NCBI GenBank assembly: GCA_964583605.1
Contig: CAZOWL010000095.1
Location: 1-16,118, forward strand
DNA from: CAZOWL01 sp964583605
GTDB lineage: Bacteria; Pseudomonadota; Gammaproteobacteria; Chromatiales; Chromatiaceae
Length of the DNA stretch: 16,118 bases
Direction of reading: 5' to 3'
The notes under the pieces were generated by a model. It did no database searches. It was not told the DNA's origin and worked only from the letters and a program-made list of their open reading frames with translations. Each line of letters begins with the position of its first letter. Position 1 is the first letter of the stretch. This document shows positions 6,608 to 15,028 of this stretch, in pieces. The translations under genes and the position numbers were made by a program.

Positions 6608-8089
6608 ATGATGCTGCGGCGCCAAAACATCTTGATTCTCATCACTGCGACCCTGGGGCTATTAGGCCCCAGCGAGGCGGATGGGCCACGCGAGAGACCG
6701 CTCGACCAGCTCGGCGCGGATCTCACCCAAATGCCAAGCCGGCTAACGATCCTATCGGCCCATTTTGAGCCGCGCGATCGCTCTCTGACGATCGTCGGCC
6801 GTGATTTCGGTGAGCGTCGCCTGCCGCAGGTCCTCCTCGATCGGCAACCGCTACCGCTGCGCAGCGCCAGCGACTCGCAGCTCATTACCACCGCCGTGCC
6901 GACCCGGTTCGGGCCGGGCACGCACCTGCTCGTCGTCATCTCGGGGGAAGACCGAAGTCATTTCGACGCCTACACGGTCACCTGGACCGATACAGCGGTT
7001 GACTCGCCGGCCCCGCTCCCGCCAGCCCGGTCCAGCCTGGTGACCCTCGACGCCGAGGGAGACGTCGGCTGGTTCACGTCGCTCACAATCGGCCGTGACG
7101 CGCGGCCCCTAATCAGCTATCTCGACTACACCAACCGAGCCCTCAAGGTGGCAACCTGTCACGACACATACTGCCTCTCGGCGACCACCACGACCCTGGA
7201 CAGCGACGGCGACGTCGGCTGGTTCAGCGCGCTGGCGGTCGGCGCGGACGGACGGCCGATCATCAGCTACTACGACAATGGTCGACGTCGCCTCAAGGTG
7301 GCGCACTGTCGCGATGCGGCTTGCAGCGCAGCGGAGATCACAGTCGTCGATGAGGAAGGCGACGTCGGCCAGCACACCGACATCGCGATCGGCGCAGACG
7401 GCGTGCCAATCATCAGCTACTACGATCGCCAGAACGGCGATCTCAAGGTGGCCTACTGCCGAGACCCGGCCTGCATCGAGACGCAGATCAACCGCATCGA
7501 CCACCTGGGCGACGTCGGCGCGCACTCATCGTTGGCGATCGGGGCGGACAGCCTGCCGATTCTCAGCTATTTCGATGCCGCGCGCGGCGACCTGAAGGTG
7601 GCGCACTGTGATGACCCAACGTGTCGCTCGGCGACGCGCGTCACCGTCGACACCGGCGGCGTCGGGCTCGGTACCTCTATCGGCATCGCCCCCGACGGCC
7701 TGCCTGTGATCGCCTATTGGGATTTCCTGAACGATGACCTGCGCGTCGCCGCCTGCCGCGACCTGAAGTGTCAGTCCGCGCAGATTACGACCCTCGACCG
7801 CGACGGCGCCGTCGGCTCCAATGCCGCCATCGCCGTCGGTCAGGACGGTACCCCGACGATCAGCTATCACGATCACACCCACAGTGCCCTCAAGGTCGCC
7901 AAATGCAGCGATCCTGCCTGCACCTCCGCAATCCGATCGATCGCCGATGATCGCGGCGCCGTGGGCTGGCACACCGCCATCGTCATGGGCGCCGAGGGAT
8001 TCCCGATCGTCAGCTACTATGACGAGACCAACGGCGACCTCAAGCTCCTGAGATGCGCTGACCCAGCCTGTACCGAGCCTCCAGACTGA
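6608..8089 (+). CDS. secreted TIG-like domain plus seven-repeat beta-propeller protein, function unknown
   Basis: 493 residues. Residues 1-24 are a signal peptide (RR then a hydrophobic run, likely cleavage SEA/DG), so the protein is periplasmic, surface or secreted. Residues about 42-126 look like an IPT/TIG immunoglobulin-like domain (LTIVGRDFG, then FGPGTHLLVV). Residues 151-488 are seven repeats with a 50-residue period (one is 49), each reading G-D/A-V-G, then IGADG, P-I-I-S-Y-Y-D, L-K-V-A, and a C-x4-C pair. Seven blades suggest a closed beta-propeller, and the 14 cysteines fit oxidising export. No catalytic motif is visible; a binding or adhesion role is an inference. ATG 6608 is preferred because it starts the signal peptide; the frame opens at 6479, but that part lacks signal features. 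There is no Shine-Dalgarno. It is divergent from polA and not obviously part of an operon. Confidence 0.8.
   Translation: MMLRRQNILILITATLGLLGPSEADGPRERPLDQLGADLTQMPSRLTILSAHFEPRDRSLTIVGRDFGERRLPQVLLDRQPLPLRSASDSQLITTAVPTRFGPGTHLLVVISGEDRSHFDAYTVTWTDTAVDSPAPLPPARSSLVTLDAEGDVGWFTSLTIGRDARPLISYLDYTNRALKVATCHDTYCLSATTTTLDSDGDVGWFSALAVGADGRPIISYYDNGRRRLKVAHCRDAACSAAEITVVDEEGDVGQHTDIAIGADGVPIISYYDRQNGDLKVAYCRDPACIETQINRIDHLGDVGAHSSLAIGADSLPILSYFDAARGDLKVAHCDDPTCRSATRVTVDTGGVGLGTSIGIAPDGLPVIAYWDFLNDDLRVAACRDLKCQSAQITTLDRDGAVGSNAAIAVGQDGTPTISYHDHTHSALKVAKCSDPACTSAIRSIADDRGAVGWHTAIVMGAEGFPIVSYYDETNGDLKLLRCADPACTEPPD
7058..8071 (+). repeat. seven 150-bp coding repeats (propeller blades)
   Basis: The conserved GTC/GTG valine codon of each GDVG-type motif starts at 7064, 7214, 7364, 7514, 7661, 7811 and 7961. 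Spacing is 150 bases throughout except 147 between the fourth and fifth units. DNA identity is clear (GACGTCGGC, ATCAGCTA, CTCAAGGTGGC recur) but not perfect, indicating old amplification. Confidence 0.9.
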
Positions 8090-8118
8090 CGCCAAGAGCG
8101 GGCTCGCTGCACCTGCAC

Positions 8119-8148
8119 TGGCCTTGCCCGTTGCGCGGCCGGTATGAT
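8119..8148 (+). promoter_or_regulatory. weak candidate promoter for rlmH operon
   Basis: TATGAT (8143-8148) is a five-of-six -10 match. The best -35 is poor: TGGCCT (8119-8124) with an 18-base spacer. It lies about 80 bases before rlmH in the only gap between the propeller gene and the rlmH-maf-rng-yhdP block. Confidence 0.3.
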
Positions 8149-8226
8149 GCCGTAAATCGTCACGATTGGCGGCGGCCTGTGCCGGATCGTGTTTATCGCC
8201 AAGCCTCAAGGAACTGTCCCCGTCCG

Positions 8227-8694
8227 ATGCAGATTCACCTTCTGAGCGTTGGCCGCCGAGCGCCGGGCTGGATCCAGGCCGGTTTCGATGAATACGCTCG
8301 ACGGATGCCAATCGAATGTGCGCTGACGCTGCACGAGGTGGAGCCGGTGCGCCGCGGCAAGGCCAATAGCGATCAGGCCCGCGAGGCCGAAGGCGAGCGT
8401 CTGATAAAGATCGCGCCCAAGGGCGCGCGGATCATTGCCGTGGACCGGCTCGGCGAGGCCTGGACCACGGCGCATCTCGCCGACAGGCTCTGCGACTGGC
8501 TCGCGGGGGGACTGGATATAGCGCTCCTGATCGGCGGTGCCGAGGGGCTCGCAGCCAGCTGCCTCGGACGTGCCGAGCGGCGCTGGTCTCTGTCGCCGCT
8601 GACCTTCCCGCACCTCCTGGTCAGGGTGATCTTGGCCGAGCAGCTCTACCGCGCCTGGAGCCTGCTCCAAAACCACCCCTACCACCGGGCTTAG
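8227..8694 (+). CDS. rlmH: 23S rRNA pseudouridine-1915 N3-methyltransferase RlmH
   Basis: 155 residues, the exact length of E. coli RlmH. A SPOUT-class SAM-dependent enzyme that methylates pseudouridine 1915 in helix 69 of 23S rRNA within assembled 70S ribosomes. The N-terminus MQIHLLSVG followed by a W-x-Q-x-GF-x-EY motif is typical. The SAM knot carries LIGGAEG (101-107), and the C-terminus ends in the conserved HPYHR. The start is set by alignment with the family; AAGGAA about 13 bases upstream is a distant Shine-Dalgarno. Twelve bases separate its stop from maf, so the two are probably co-transcribed. The usual neighbours nadD and rsfS are not upstream here. Confidence 0.95.
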   Translation: MQIHLLSVGRRAPGWIQAGFDEYARRMPIECALTLHEVEPVRRGKANSDQAREAEGERLIKIAPKGARIIAVDRLGEAWTTAHLADRLCDWLAGGLDIALLIGGAEGLAASCLGRAERRWSLSPLTFPHLLVRVILAEQLYRAWSLLQNHPYHRA

Positions 8695-8705
8695 ACGGAG
8701 CGCCT

Positions 8706-9320
8706 TTGGCTCGAGCACCCTGCGTCTATCTGGCCTCTAAGTCGCCGCGGCGCCGGGCACTCCTCGAGCAGATCGGGGTCCGCTACCGCGCCGTGCCGGT
8801 GGACATCGACGAGACACCGAGGGTCGCCGAGCCGCCGGCCGATTTCGTCTTGCGTCTCGCTCTGACCAAGGCACAAACGGTCGCCGCGCGCCGGCACAAA
8901 GCGGACCAATCGGATGACGGGGTGCCCGTGCTGGCTGCGGATACCGCCGTCGTCGTCGCGGGGCGCATCCTCGTCAAGCCGCGCGACCGCGCCGAGGGCC
9001 TCGCGATGATGGAGCTCCTGTCGGGCCGCACACACGAAGTGCTTACCGCCGTCGCGTTGGTTGCAGACGGCAGCTCCGACACGGCGCTGAGCCGGAGCCT
9101 CGTGCGGTTTCGGGAGGTAACACAGGCCGAAGCCAGCACCTACTGGGACACCGGCGAGCCGGTCGATAAGGCCGGTGGCTACGCGATCCAGGGCCTTGGC
9201 GCGGTATTCGTGGCCGAGCTTTCCGGCAGCTACTCCGGGGTGATGGGCCTGCCGGTGTTCGAGACGGCGGAATTATTGTCGGCCGCCGGGATCCATGTAC
9301 TTACACCGACCATGACCTGA
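8706..9320 (+). CDS. maf: Maf-family nucleoside triphosphate pyrophosphatase (YhdE-like, dTTP/UTP)
   Basis: 204 residues. Hydrolyses nucleoside triphosphates to monophosphates and pyrophosphate. The YhdE branch favours dTTP, UTP and modified pyrimidine nucleotides; I assign this branch from gene context (next to rng and yhdP, as in E. coli). Motifs: LASKSPRRRALL (9-20), catalytic acidic D79 in AADTAVV, SGRTHEVLT, and K155 in KAGGYAIQG. The start is TTG at 8706, supported by GGAG (8697-8700) five bases upstream; no ATG fits, since the family needs the LASxSPRR segment close to the N-terminus. Confidence 0.93.
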   Translation: MARAPCVYLASKSPRRRALLEQIGVRYRAVPVDIDETPRVAEPPADFVLRLALTKAQTVAARRHKADQSDDGVPVLAADTAVVVAGRILVKPRDRAEGLAMMELLSGRTHEVLTAVALVADGSSDTALSRSLVRFREVTQAEASTYWDTGEPVDKAGGYAIQGLGAVFVAELSGSYSGVMGLPVFETAELLSAAGIHVLTPTMT

Positions 9321-9327
9321 CGATGAG

Positions 9328-9346
9328 GCCGGCCGCAGCGGCCGGC
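9328..9346. repeat. GC inverted repeat between maf and rng
   Basis: GCCGGCCGC, one base, GCGGCCGGC: a perfect palindrome able to form a seven-pair stem with a five-base loop, starting eight bases after the maf stop. No T-run follows. It may be an mRNA processing or partial attenuation site between maf and rng, or simply GC-rich chance. Confidence 0.45.
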
Positions 9347-9407
9347 GCGAGCCACCTCTCCGCGCGCACCGACAACCACACCCAAGACCCGGCGCCACCA
9401 AATCGGC

Positions 9408-10862
9408 ATGAGTGAAGAGATCCTGATCAATGTCACGCCTCCAGAGACACGGGTCGCCGTCGTCGAGAACGGGGTCGTTCAGGAGATCATCATCGAGCGC
9501 GCCGAGCGCTGCGGCCTGGTCGGCAACATCTACAAAGGTAAGATCTGTAGGGTCTTGCCCGGAATGCAGGCCGCGTTTGTCGCCATCGGCCTGGAGCGGG
9601 CCGCCTTCCTCCATGCCTCCGACATCATCGGGAGCGAAGGCGAGCCGCGCAGCGAGCACATCAATGATCTGGTTCGCGAAGGGGACACTATCGTCGTGCA
9701 GGTCGTCAAGGACCCCCTCGGCACCAAGGGGGCACGTCTCACGACGAACATCTCGCTGGCCTCGCGCTACCTCGTCTTCATGCCGTCGCTGAGCAACACG
9801 GGCGTCTCGCAGAAGATTGAAGACGAGGAGGAGCGCAAGCGGTTACGCGAAGTGCTGCAGGCCTACGTCGAGACTCACCCGGGTGGCGGGGGCTACATCG
9901 CGCGCACGGCCGCCGAGGGCGTTGATGGCGAGGCACTGAATCGGGACATGGCCTTTTTGGCCAAGCTCTGGCGTGGCATCCGTGAGCGCTGCGAGGGAAC
10001 CAGTGAGATCGGGCTGATCCACGATGACCTGCCGTTGGCGTTGCGGGCGTTGCGCGACCTCGTCACACCGGACGTCGAGCGGGTCCGCATCGACTCCCGG
10101 GCCATGGTCGAGCGGGCGCGGCCTTTCGCGGCGAAGTATGTCCCGGAGATCGAGGGACGGATCGAGTGCTATCAAGGCGAGCGGCCTCTGTTTGATCTAT
10201 ACGGCGTCGAGGACGAGATCCAAAAGGCCCTGCAGCGCAAGGTGCAGCTGAAATCCGGCGGTCATCTCGTCATTGAGCAAACCGAGGCGATGACGACGAT
10301 CGATGTCAACACCGGCGCCTTCGTCGGCCACCGAAACCTCGAGGAGACCATCTTCAAGACCAACTTGGAGGCGGCCCAGGCCATCTGCCGGCAACTGCGA
10401 CTGCGCAACCTCGGGGGCATCATCATCATCGACTTCATCGACATGGGAGAGGAGGAGCACAAGCGGCAAGTCCTGCGTGCGCTTGAGAAATGCCTCGCGC
10501 GGGACCACGCGAAGACGCAGATCTCGGAGGTCTCCACGCTCGGTCTCGTGGAGATGACGCGGAAACGTACCCGCGAGTCGCTCGAGCACGTATTGTGTCA
10601 GCCGTGCCCCTCGTGCGGTGGCCGCGGCTCGGTGAAGACACCGGAGACGGTCTGTTTCGAGATCTTTCGCGAGATTCTGCGCGAGGCCCGCCAGTTCGAT
10701 GTCGAGACACTCCTCGTGTTGGCCTCCCAGGAGGTCGTCGACCGCCTGCTCGATGAGGAATCCGCCCACTTTGCGGAGCTCGAAGCCTTTATCGGCAAGC
10801 CGATCCGTTTGCAGGCCGAGACCCTCTATACACAGGAACAATACGACGTCGTCTTGATCTAG
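9408..10862 (+). CDS. rng: ribonuclease G
   Basis: 484 residues (E. coli 489), the RNase E/G endoribonuclease lacking the RNase E C-terminal scaffold. It processes the 5' end of 16S rRNA and some mRNAs. An S1 RNA-binding domain lies at about 35-125 (GNIYKGKI, AAFVAIGLERAAFLH). Catalytic Mg-binding aspartates are D299 in TIDVNTGAF and D342 in IIIIDFIDM. The zinc-link cysteines are C400 and C403 in CPSCGGRG, which hold the dimer together. ATG 9408 gives the usual MSEEILINVTPPETRVA start; the Shine-Dalgarno is weak. Its stop TAG is directly followed by the yhdP ATG. Confidence 0.96.
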   Translation: MSEEILINVTPPETRVAVVENGVVQEIIIERAERCGLVGNIYKGKICRVLPGMQAAFVAIGLERAAFLHASDIIGSEGEPRSEHINDLVREGDTIVVQVVKDPLGTKGARLTTNISLASRYLVFMPSLSNTGVSQKIEDEEERKRLREVLQAYVETHPGGGGYIARTAAEGVDGEALNRDMAFLAKLWRGIRERCEGTSEIGLIHDDLPLALRALRDLVTPDVERVRIDSRAMVERARPFAAKYVPEIEGRIECYQGERPLFDLYGVEDEIQKALQRKVQLKSGGHLVIEQTEAMTTIDVNTGAFVGHRNLEETIFKTNLEAAQAICRQLRLRNLGGIIIIDFIDMGEEEHKRQVLRALEKCLARDHAKTQISEVSTLGLVEMTRKRTRESLEHVLCQPCPSCGGRGSVKTPETVCFEIFREILREARQFDVETLLVLASQEVVDRLLDEESAHFAELEAFIGKPIRLQAETLYTQEQYDVVLI

Positions 10863-13800
10863 ATGTCCCGCCGCCTGCCCATCGTCGTCACCCGCATCGG
10901 CTGGATCCTGCTCGGCTCGACAGTCGCGTTGCCTGTGCTTCTGGCGGTCCTGGGCCTCGCCCTGCCTTCGGTGACGGCATTCCGTGAGCCGCTCACGACC
11001 TGGCTGGCCGAGACCCTGCACCAAGAGGTCGAGCTGCGTCGCGCGGAGCTTCGCGCCCGGGGTATCGACCTCCGTCTGGTCCTCCACGACCTGGTGCTGC
11101 GCGACCCTGTGAGCGAGGAGGCCCAGCTGATCGCCGGTGAGCTAGCGGTCGATCTGCGGCTACCCGCTTCGCTGCTCGCCCGGGCGCCGCGAGTGACGCG
11201 CATTCGGATCGCCGACGCCCGATTGGCATTGCGGCGCGGCACCGACGGCGGCCTGACGATCGCTGGGCTCGAGCGCCTGGCGCGGGCGCGGCCCGCGGCA
11301 AGGGACTTCTTTCTCGCTCGCGGCAAGCTCGAGCTCGACGAGGCAACGATTGCCTGGCCCGAGGCAGGCGACGCGTCACCGCCGCAGTTGACGGCCGTAA
11401 ACGCCCGCATGATCAATCGAGGGGATCACCATCGCCTCGCGCTCTCAGCAAGGCTCCCCGAGCCCGCTGCGGCCTCTGGCTCGCATGCGCGGCTCTATGC
11501 TGACCTGCGCGGCGCCCCCGAGCATCCCGATCGCTGGGGTGGCATCTCGTACCTCGTCGGCGAAGACCTCGAGCTAACGCCGCTGAGCGCCGGGCGGCTG
11601 AGTCGCTGGCCGATCCAGGTTCGCGGGAGGCTCAGCCTGGCAGGGCGCGCGCACTGGGCAGGTGGCCAGTTGACGGAGGCACGCGTCCGCATCGAGGCAG
11701 CGGACCTCGGGCTTGCCGCGACACCTGTCGACGCGGATCGGCTCGCGGCCTGGCTGCAGTGGCAGCGCAAGGCCGACGGATGGCGCCTGCAGATCCCAGG
11801 TCTCGTCCTCGATCGAGGCGAGGACACCTGGACCGGCTCAGGTATCGATATCCAGCGCAACGGCCAGCAGCTGATGGCGACTGCGGCGAGTCTCGACCTT
11901 GCGCTGCTGGCGCCAGCGATGCTGTCAGCGCTCGAGAGGCGCAGCGATGAGCCGAGCGCCGCGCTTTGGGCCGAGCTGCTCGCCGCGCGACCCCGCGGTC
12001 GCCTGGAGTCTGTCGCGCTGCGGCTGTCTCGCCGGGATTCCCAAGGCGCAACCCCCGTCGATTGGCAGTTCCGTACCTGGGCTGCAGAGCTCGAGACGAA
12101 GGCCGCTGGGCACATCCCTGGCGTGACCGGCCTGAGCGGCGCGCTGGTCGTCGGCCCTGCGGGAGGCTGGATCCGGTTCGCCGCCCGCGCGCCTCGCCTG
12201 GCCGTCCCCGAGCTGTTTCCGGCCCCGCTGCCGTTCACGGCCCTCGCCGGCGAGCTGGCCTGGGCACAGGACAGCTCGGGCCACGTCTGCCTCAGCGCAC
12301 CTCTCTTGCTCGCGGAAAGCCGCGACCTGCGGACCTTGAGCGCAATCCGGCTGGATCTGCCCGCGGGCGGTGAGGGTCCGCGGTTGCGACTCCATACCCA
12401 CTTCAGCGACGGGAATGCCGCGGCCATCCCCCGCTACCTGCCGACCGGTGCCATGCCACCAACGCTCGTCGACTGGCTCGATCGCGCCTTCCCGGAGGGA
12501 CGCATCCCGGCTGGTGCGCTGGTCTTCGACGGCCCCCTCGAGGCCTTCCCGTTCGACCACTCCGAGGGCCGCTTCGAGGTGCTCCTCGATGTCACCGACC
12601 TGACCCTCGCCTACCAGCGGGATTGGCCACCTCTGAAGCAGGCACACGGACGGCTGCGGTTCCTCAACCGGGGCCTGGATATCGAGCTCTCGCGCGGGCA
12701 GATACTGGACACGCGCGTGGCTCCGGCCATCGCGCGGATCCCGGCACTCGGCCGGGCAACGCGCGTAGCGATCCGTGGACGCGGCGACGGGCCCTTTGCC
12801 GACGCCTTCCGACTATTGCGCGAGACCCCGTTGGCCGAGCGTCACGCCCACCTGGCGGATGCGTCGAGCGCCTCCGGACGCGCCCGGATCGAGCTTGATC
12901 TGTCGCTACCCATTGGCCGCGGCGCGGGGCCGTCGATGCGCGCGGAGGTCAGCTGGCCAGACGATGGCGCCCGCATCGCGCTCAAAGACACCCCACTGGC
13001 CCTTGACGCACTGGATGGTACTCTGCAGATCTCCACCGAGGGGGTGCATGCCGACCCGGTGGCCGGGAAGCTCTGGGGCGAGCCGGTGACGCTGCGCATC
13101 ACCCAGGCCGAGGTCGACAACGGCCGTGCGACGCGGGTGACGCTCGACGGGCGAACACCCATCGGCGAGCTCGAACGGCGTTTTCCCAGCAGGGCCTGGT
13201 CTCTCGCGGCAGGGACGATGCCCTGGACGGCCGATGTGCGCCTTGCACCGGGTAGGCCTCCGGACGACGCGGCACCGATGGCGTGGCAGCTGCAGTCCGA
13301 TCTCCGGGGCCTGGCTCTCAAGCTCCCTGCACCGCTCGGGAAGGGCAAGGACGCGACGCGGGCCTTCGTGCTCTCTGGGGTGGGAGATCCGCGCCACACG
13401 ACGGGGCAAATCACCGCCCGCCTCGGGGAGATCGGCGCGACGCTCGAGCTCAGCCCAGATGGGGCCAAGGGCACCGAAGTGACGCGCGCGGCCATCGCTC
13501 TCGATGACCGGCCACCTCCTCTTCCAGAGGCCACAGGCATCACAGTAACCGGCTCACTGCCGGAGCTCGACCTCCCAGCCTGGCTCGCTTGGTGGCGGCA
13601 ACCGGCGACGCGGAGCGGCCCCCCACCGATCGCTCTGCCCCCGCTGCGACATGCCGACGTGCGTATCGAGCGGCTTCAGGTTGGTGACGCTGCCGTCGAC
13701 GGACTTGCCGTCGAGGCCGAGCCCCGGGCGGGCGGGTGGCTGCTGCGGCTGGCGGCCGACGATCTCTTCGGGGTGCTGACCTTGCCAGAGGGCGCATCCC

Positions 13801-14867
13801 GCGCACCGGCAACGCTGGCCCTCGAGCGACTCGAGCTGGCCCCCATGCTCCACGCCGCAGTAGCTGGGACGCGCGCGAGGAGTCACCAGGACACTCCCTC
13901 CGGCAGCGGGCGAATCCTCACCGATCCTCACCGCATGCGCCCGATCAAGATCGCCGTCGAGCAGCTCTCGTGGCAGGGACAAACCCTTGGCCGCCTCAGG
14001 GCAAGCTCGCAGACCGGGTCGAGAGGTCTTGTCGTGGATCCGATCTCGCTGACCGGCCCACTTGGCCAAGTCCGCGGCACGGCCCATTGGGTGGCGGATC
14101 CGCTGCGCACCGAGGTCGCGCTTGCCGGGGAAACCGCTGATCTTGGCCGGCTGCTGAGTAGACTCGGCCATGACTCTATCCTGGACAGGGCACCGACCAG
14201 CGCATCGCTGAGCCTCGAGTGGCCGGGCGACCCAATGGATCTCAGCGCGGCCACCGTTCGCGGGCAATTGGGACTCGAGATCGGGCCCGGGCAGCTGCTC
14301 GAGGTGGAGCCAGGGCTGGGGCGCATGCTCGGTGTCCTAAACCTCGCCGCGCTGCAGCGACGATTGGCGCTTGATTTTAGCGACCTATATGAGAAAGGGT
14401 TTGGCTTTGAGCAGATCGATGGCGAGCTGACGATCGGCGGCGGCCTCGCCCGCATCGCGCGCCTCGAGATCCTCGGTCCCTCGGGGGATATCGCCATCAG
14501 GGGCCACGCCGACCTCTTGGCCGAGACGCTGGACCAGGTCGTCACGATCACGCCGAAGGTCAGCTCGGGGGTCGCACTGGCCAGCGCGGTAGCCGGCGGG
14601 CCTCTGGTCGGCGCCGCGGTGTATGTCGCCGATCAGGTCGCCGGCGGGGCCGTCGACAAGCTGAGCCGCTATCAATACCGCGTGACCGGACCATGGGGCG
14701 AGCCGGTCTTCCAGCGCCTTGACCGAGCCAGGCTCGTGCCCGCGGCAGACTCGTCTCAGGCGCAGGACCTCGGGCGCGATCGGGCAAGAGCAGACACGGG
14801 CCCGCCACAATCCCCCTCGGATGGCTCGGATCAGAAGCCAACCAACCTGTTTCTCGACCTACCTTGA
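10863..14867 (+). CDS. yhdP: YhdP-family AsmA-like phospholipid transport protein
   Basis: 1334 residues (E. coli YhdP 1266). An inner-membrane-anchored, mostly periplasmic protein of the AsmA-like/bridge-like lipid transfer group. With TamB and YdbH, YhdP carries phospholipids to the outer membrane in E. coli. One transmembrane segment lies at about 12-34 after SRR. The long body is beta-rich and regular, compatible with the elongated hydrophobic groove. The C-terminal AsmA-like part holds the recognisable RIARLEILGPSGDIAIRG and the GGPLVGAAVYVADQVAGG segment, followed by YRVTGPWGEP and a low-complexity tail. ATG abuts the rng TAG (TAGATG) with no clear Shine-Dalgarno, so translational coupling to rng is likely. 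Confidence 0.92.
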   Translation: MSRRLPIVVTRIGWILLGSTVALPVLLAVLGLALPSVTAFREPLTTWLAETLHQEVELRRAELRARGIDLRLVLHDLVLRDPVSEEAQLIAGELAVDLRLPASLLARAPRVTRIRIADARLALRRGTDGGLTIAGLERLARARPAARDFFLARGKLELDEATIAWPEAGDASPPQLTAVNARMINRGDHHRLALSARLPEPAAASGSHARLYADLRGAPEHPDRWGGISYLVGEDLELTPLSAGRLSRWPIQVRGRLSLAGRAHWAGGQLTEARVRIEAADLGLAATPVDADRLAAWLQWQRKADGWRLQIPGLVLDRGEDTWTGSGIDIQRNGQQLMATAASLDLALLAPAMLSALERRSDEPSAALWAELLAARPRGRLESVALRLSRRDSQGATPVDWQFRTWAAELETKAAGHIPGVTGLSGALVVGPAGGWIRFAARAPRLAVPELFPAPLPFTALAGELAWAQDSSGHVCLSAPLLLAESRDLRTLSAIRLDLPAGGEGPRLRLHTHFSDGNAAAIPRYLPTGAMPPTLVDWLDRAFPEGRIPAGALVFDGPLEAFPFDHSEGRFEVLLDVTDLTLAYQRDWPPLKQAHGRLRFLNRGLDIELSRGQILDTRVAPAIARIPALGRATRVAIRGRGDGPFADAFRLLRETPLAERHAHLADASSASGRARIELDLSLPIGRGAGPSMRAEVSWPDDGARIALKDTPLALDALDGTLQISTEGVHADPVAGKLWGEPVTLRITQAEVDNGRATRVTLDGRTPIGELERRFPSRAWSLAAGTMPWTADVRLAPGRPPDDAAPMAWQLQSDLRGLALKLPAPLGKGKDATRAFVLSGVGDPRHTTGQITARLGEIGATLELSPDGAKGTEVTRAAIALDDRPPPLPEATGITVTGSLPELDLPAWLAWWRQPATRSGPPPIALPPLRHADVRIERLQVGDAAVDGLAVEAEPRAGGWLLRLAADDLFGVLTLPEGASRAPATLALERLELAPMLHAAVAGTRARSHQDTPSGSGRILTDPHRMRPIKIAVEQLSWQGQTLGRLRASSQTGSRGLVVDPISLTGPLGQVRGTAHWVADPLRTEVALAGETADLGRLLSRLGHDSILDRAPTSASLSLEWPGDPMDLSAATVRGQLGLEIGPGQLLEVEPGLGRMLGVLNLAALQRRLALDFSDLYEKGFGFEQIDGELTIGGGLARIARLEILGPSGDIAIRGHADLLAETLDQVVTITPKVSSGVALASAVAGGPLVGAAVYVADQVAGGAVDKLSRYQYRVTGPWGEPVFQRLDRARLVPAADSSQAQDLGRDRARADTGPPQSPSDGSDQKPTNLFLDLP

Positions 14868-14874
14868 GTCCGAG

Positions 14875-14900
14875 CCACAGGCCCGAGCCCACAGGCCCGA
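14875..14900. repeat. tandem direct repeat, 14-base period
   Basis: CCACAGGCCCGA occurs at 14875-14886 and again at 14889-14900, just after the yhdP stop. Only two copies; function unknown. Confidence 0.6.
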
Positions 14901-14948
14901 TCCTCCGCCCGGCCGGCTACGTGCCGCTTTCCGGCCTGCGGGCGCTGA

Positions 14949-14974
14949 TGGTATCGTAACCTCCCGTTAACGGG
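14949..14974 (+). promoter_or_regulatory. possible promoter and palindromic site upstream of the amidase gene
   Basis: TG-G-TATCGT (14949-14957) is a candidate extended -10 element without a good -35. It is followed at 14963-14974 by CCCGTTAACGGG, a perfect 12-base palindrome that would overlap the transcription start, as an operator might. The 161-base gap after yhdP makes a separate promoter for the amidase plausible. Evidence is weak. Confidence 0.25.
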
Positions 14975-15028
14975 GCAATTCCAGCCCGCCTCATCGTCCT
15001 TCCGCCGGTCTCGGACGCACTCACGCCT

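Noticed and set aside
6439..6939. PolA reading frame remains open 167 codons upstream of the chosen start
   Set aside because: The extra residues are serine/arginine-rich, have no PolA similarity, and overlap the divergent secreted-protein gene in antisense; the 5'-nuclease domain starts right at ATG 6438.
7058..8071. CRISPR or satellite-like array
   Set aside because: 150-base units are in-frame, degenerate and protein-coding with codon-level conservation; no short identical repeats with unique spacers.
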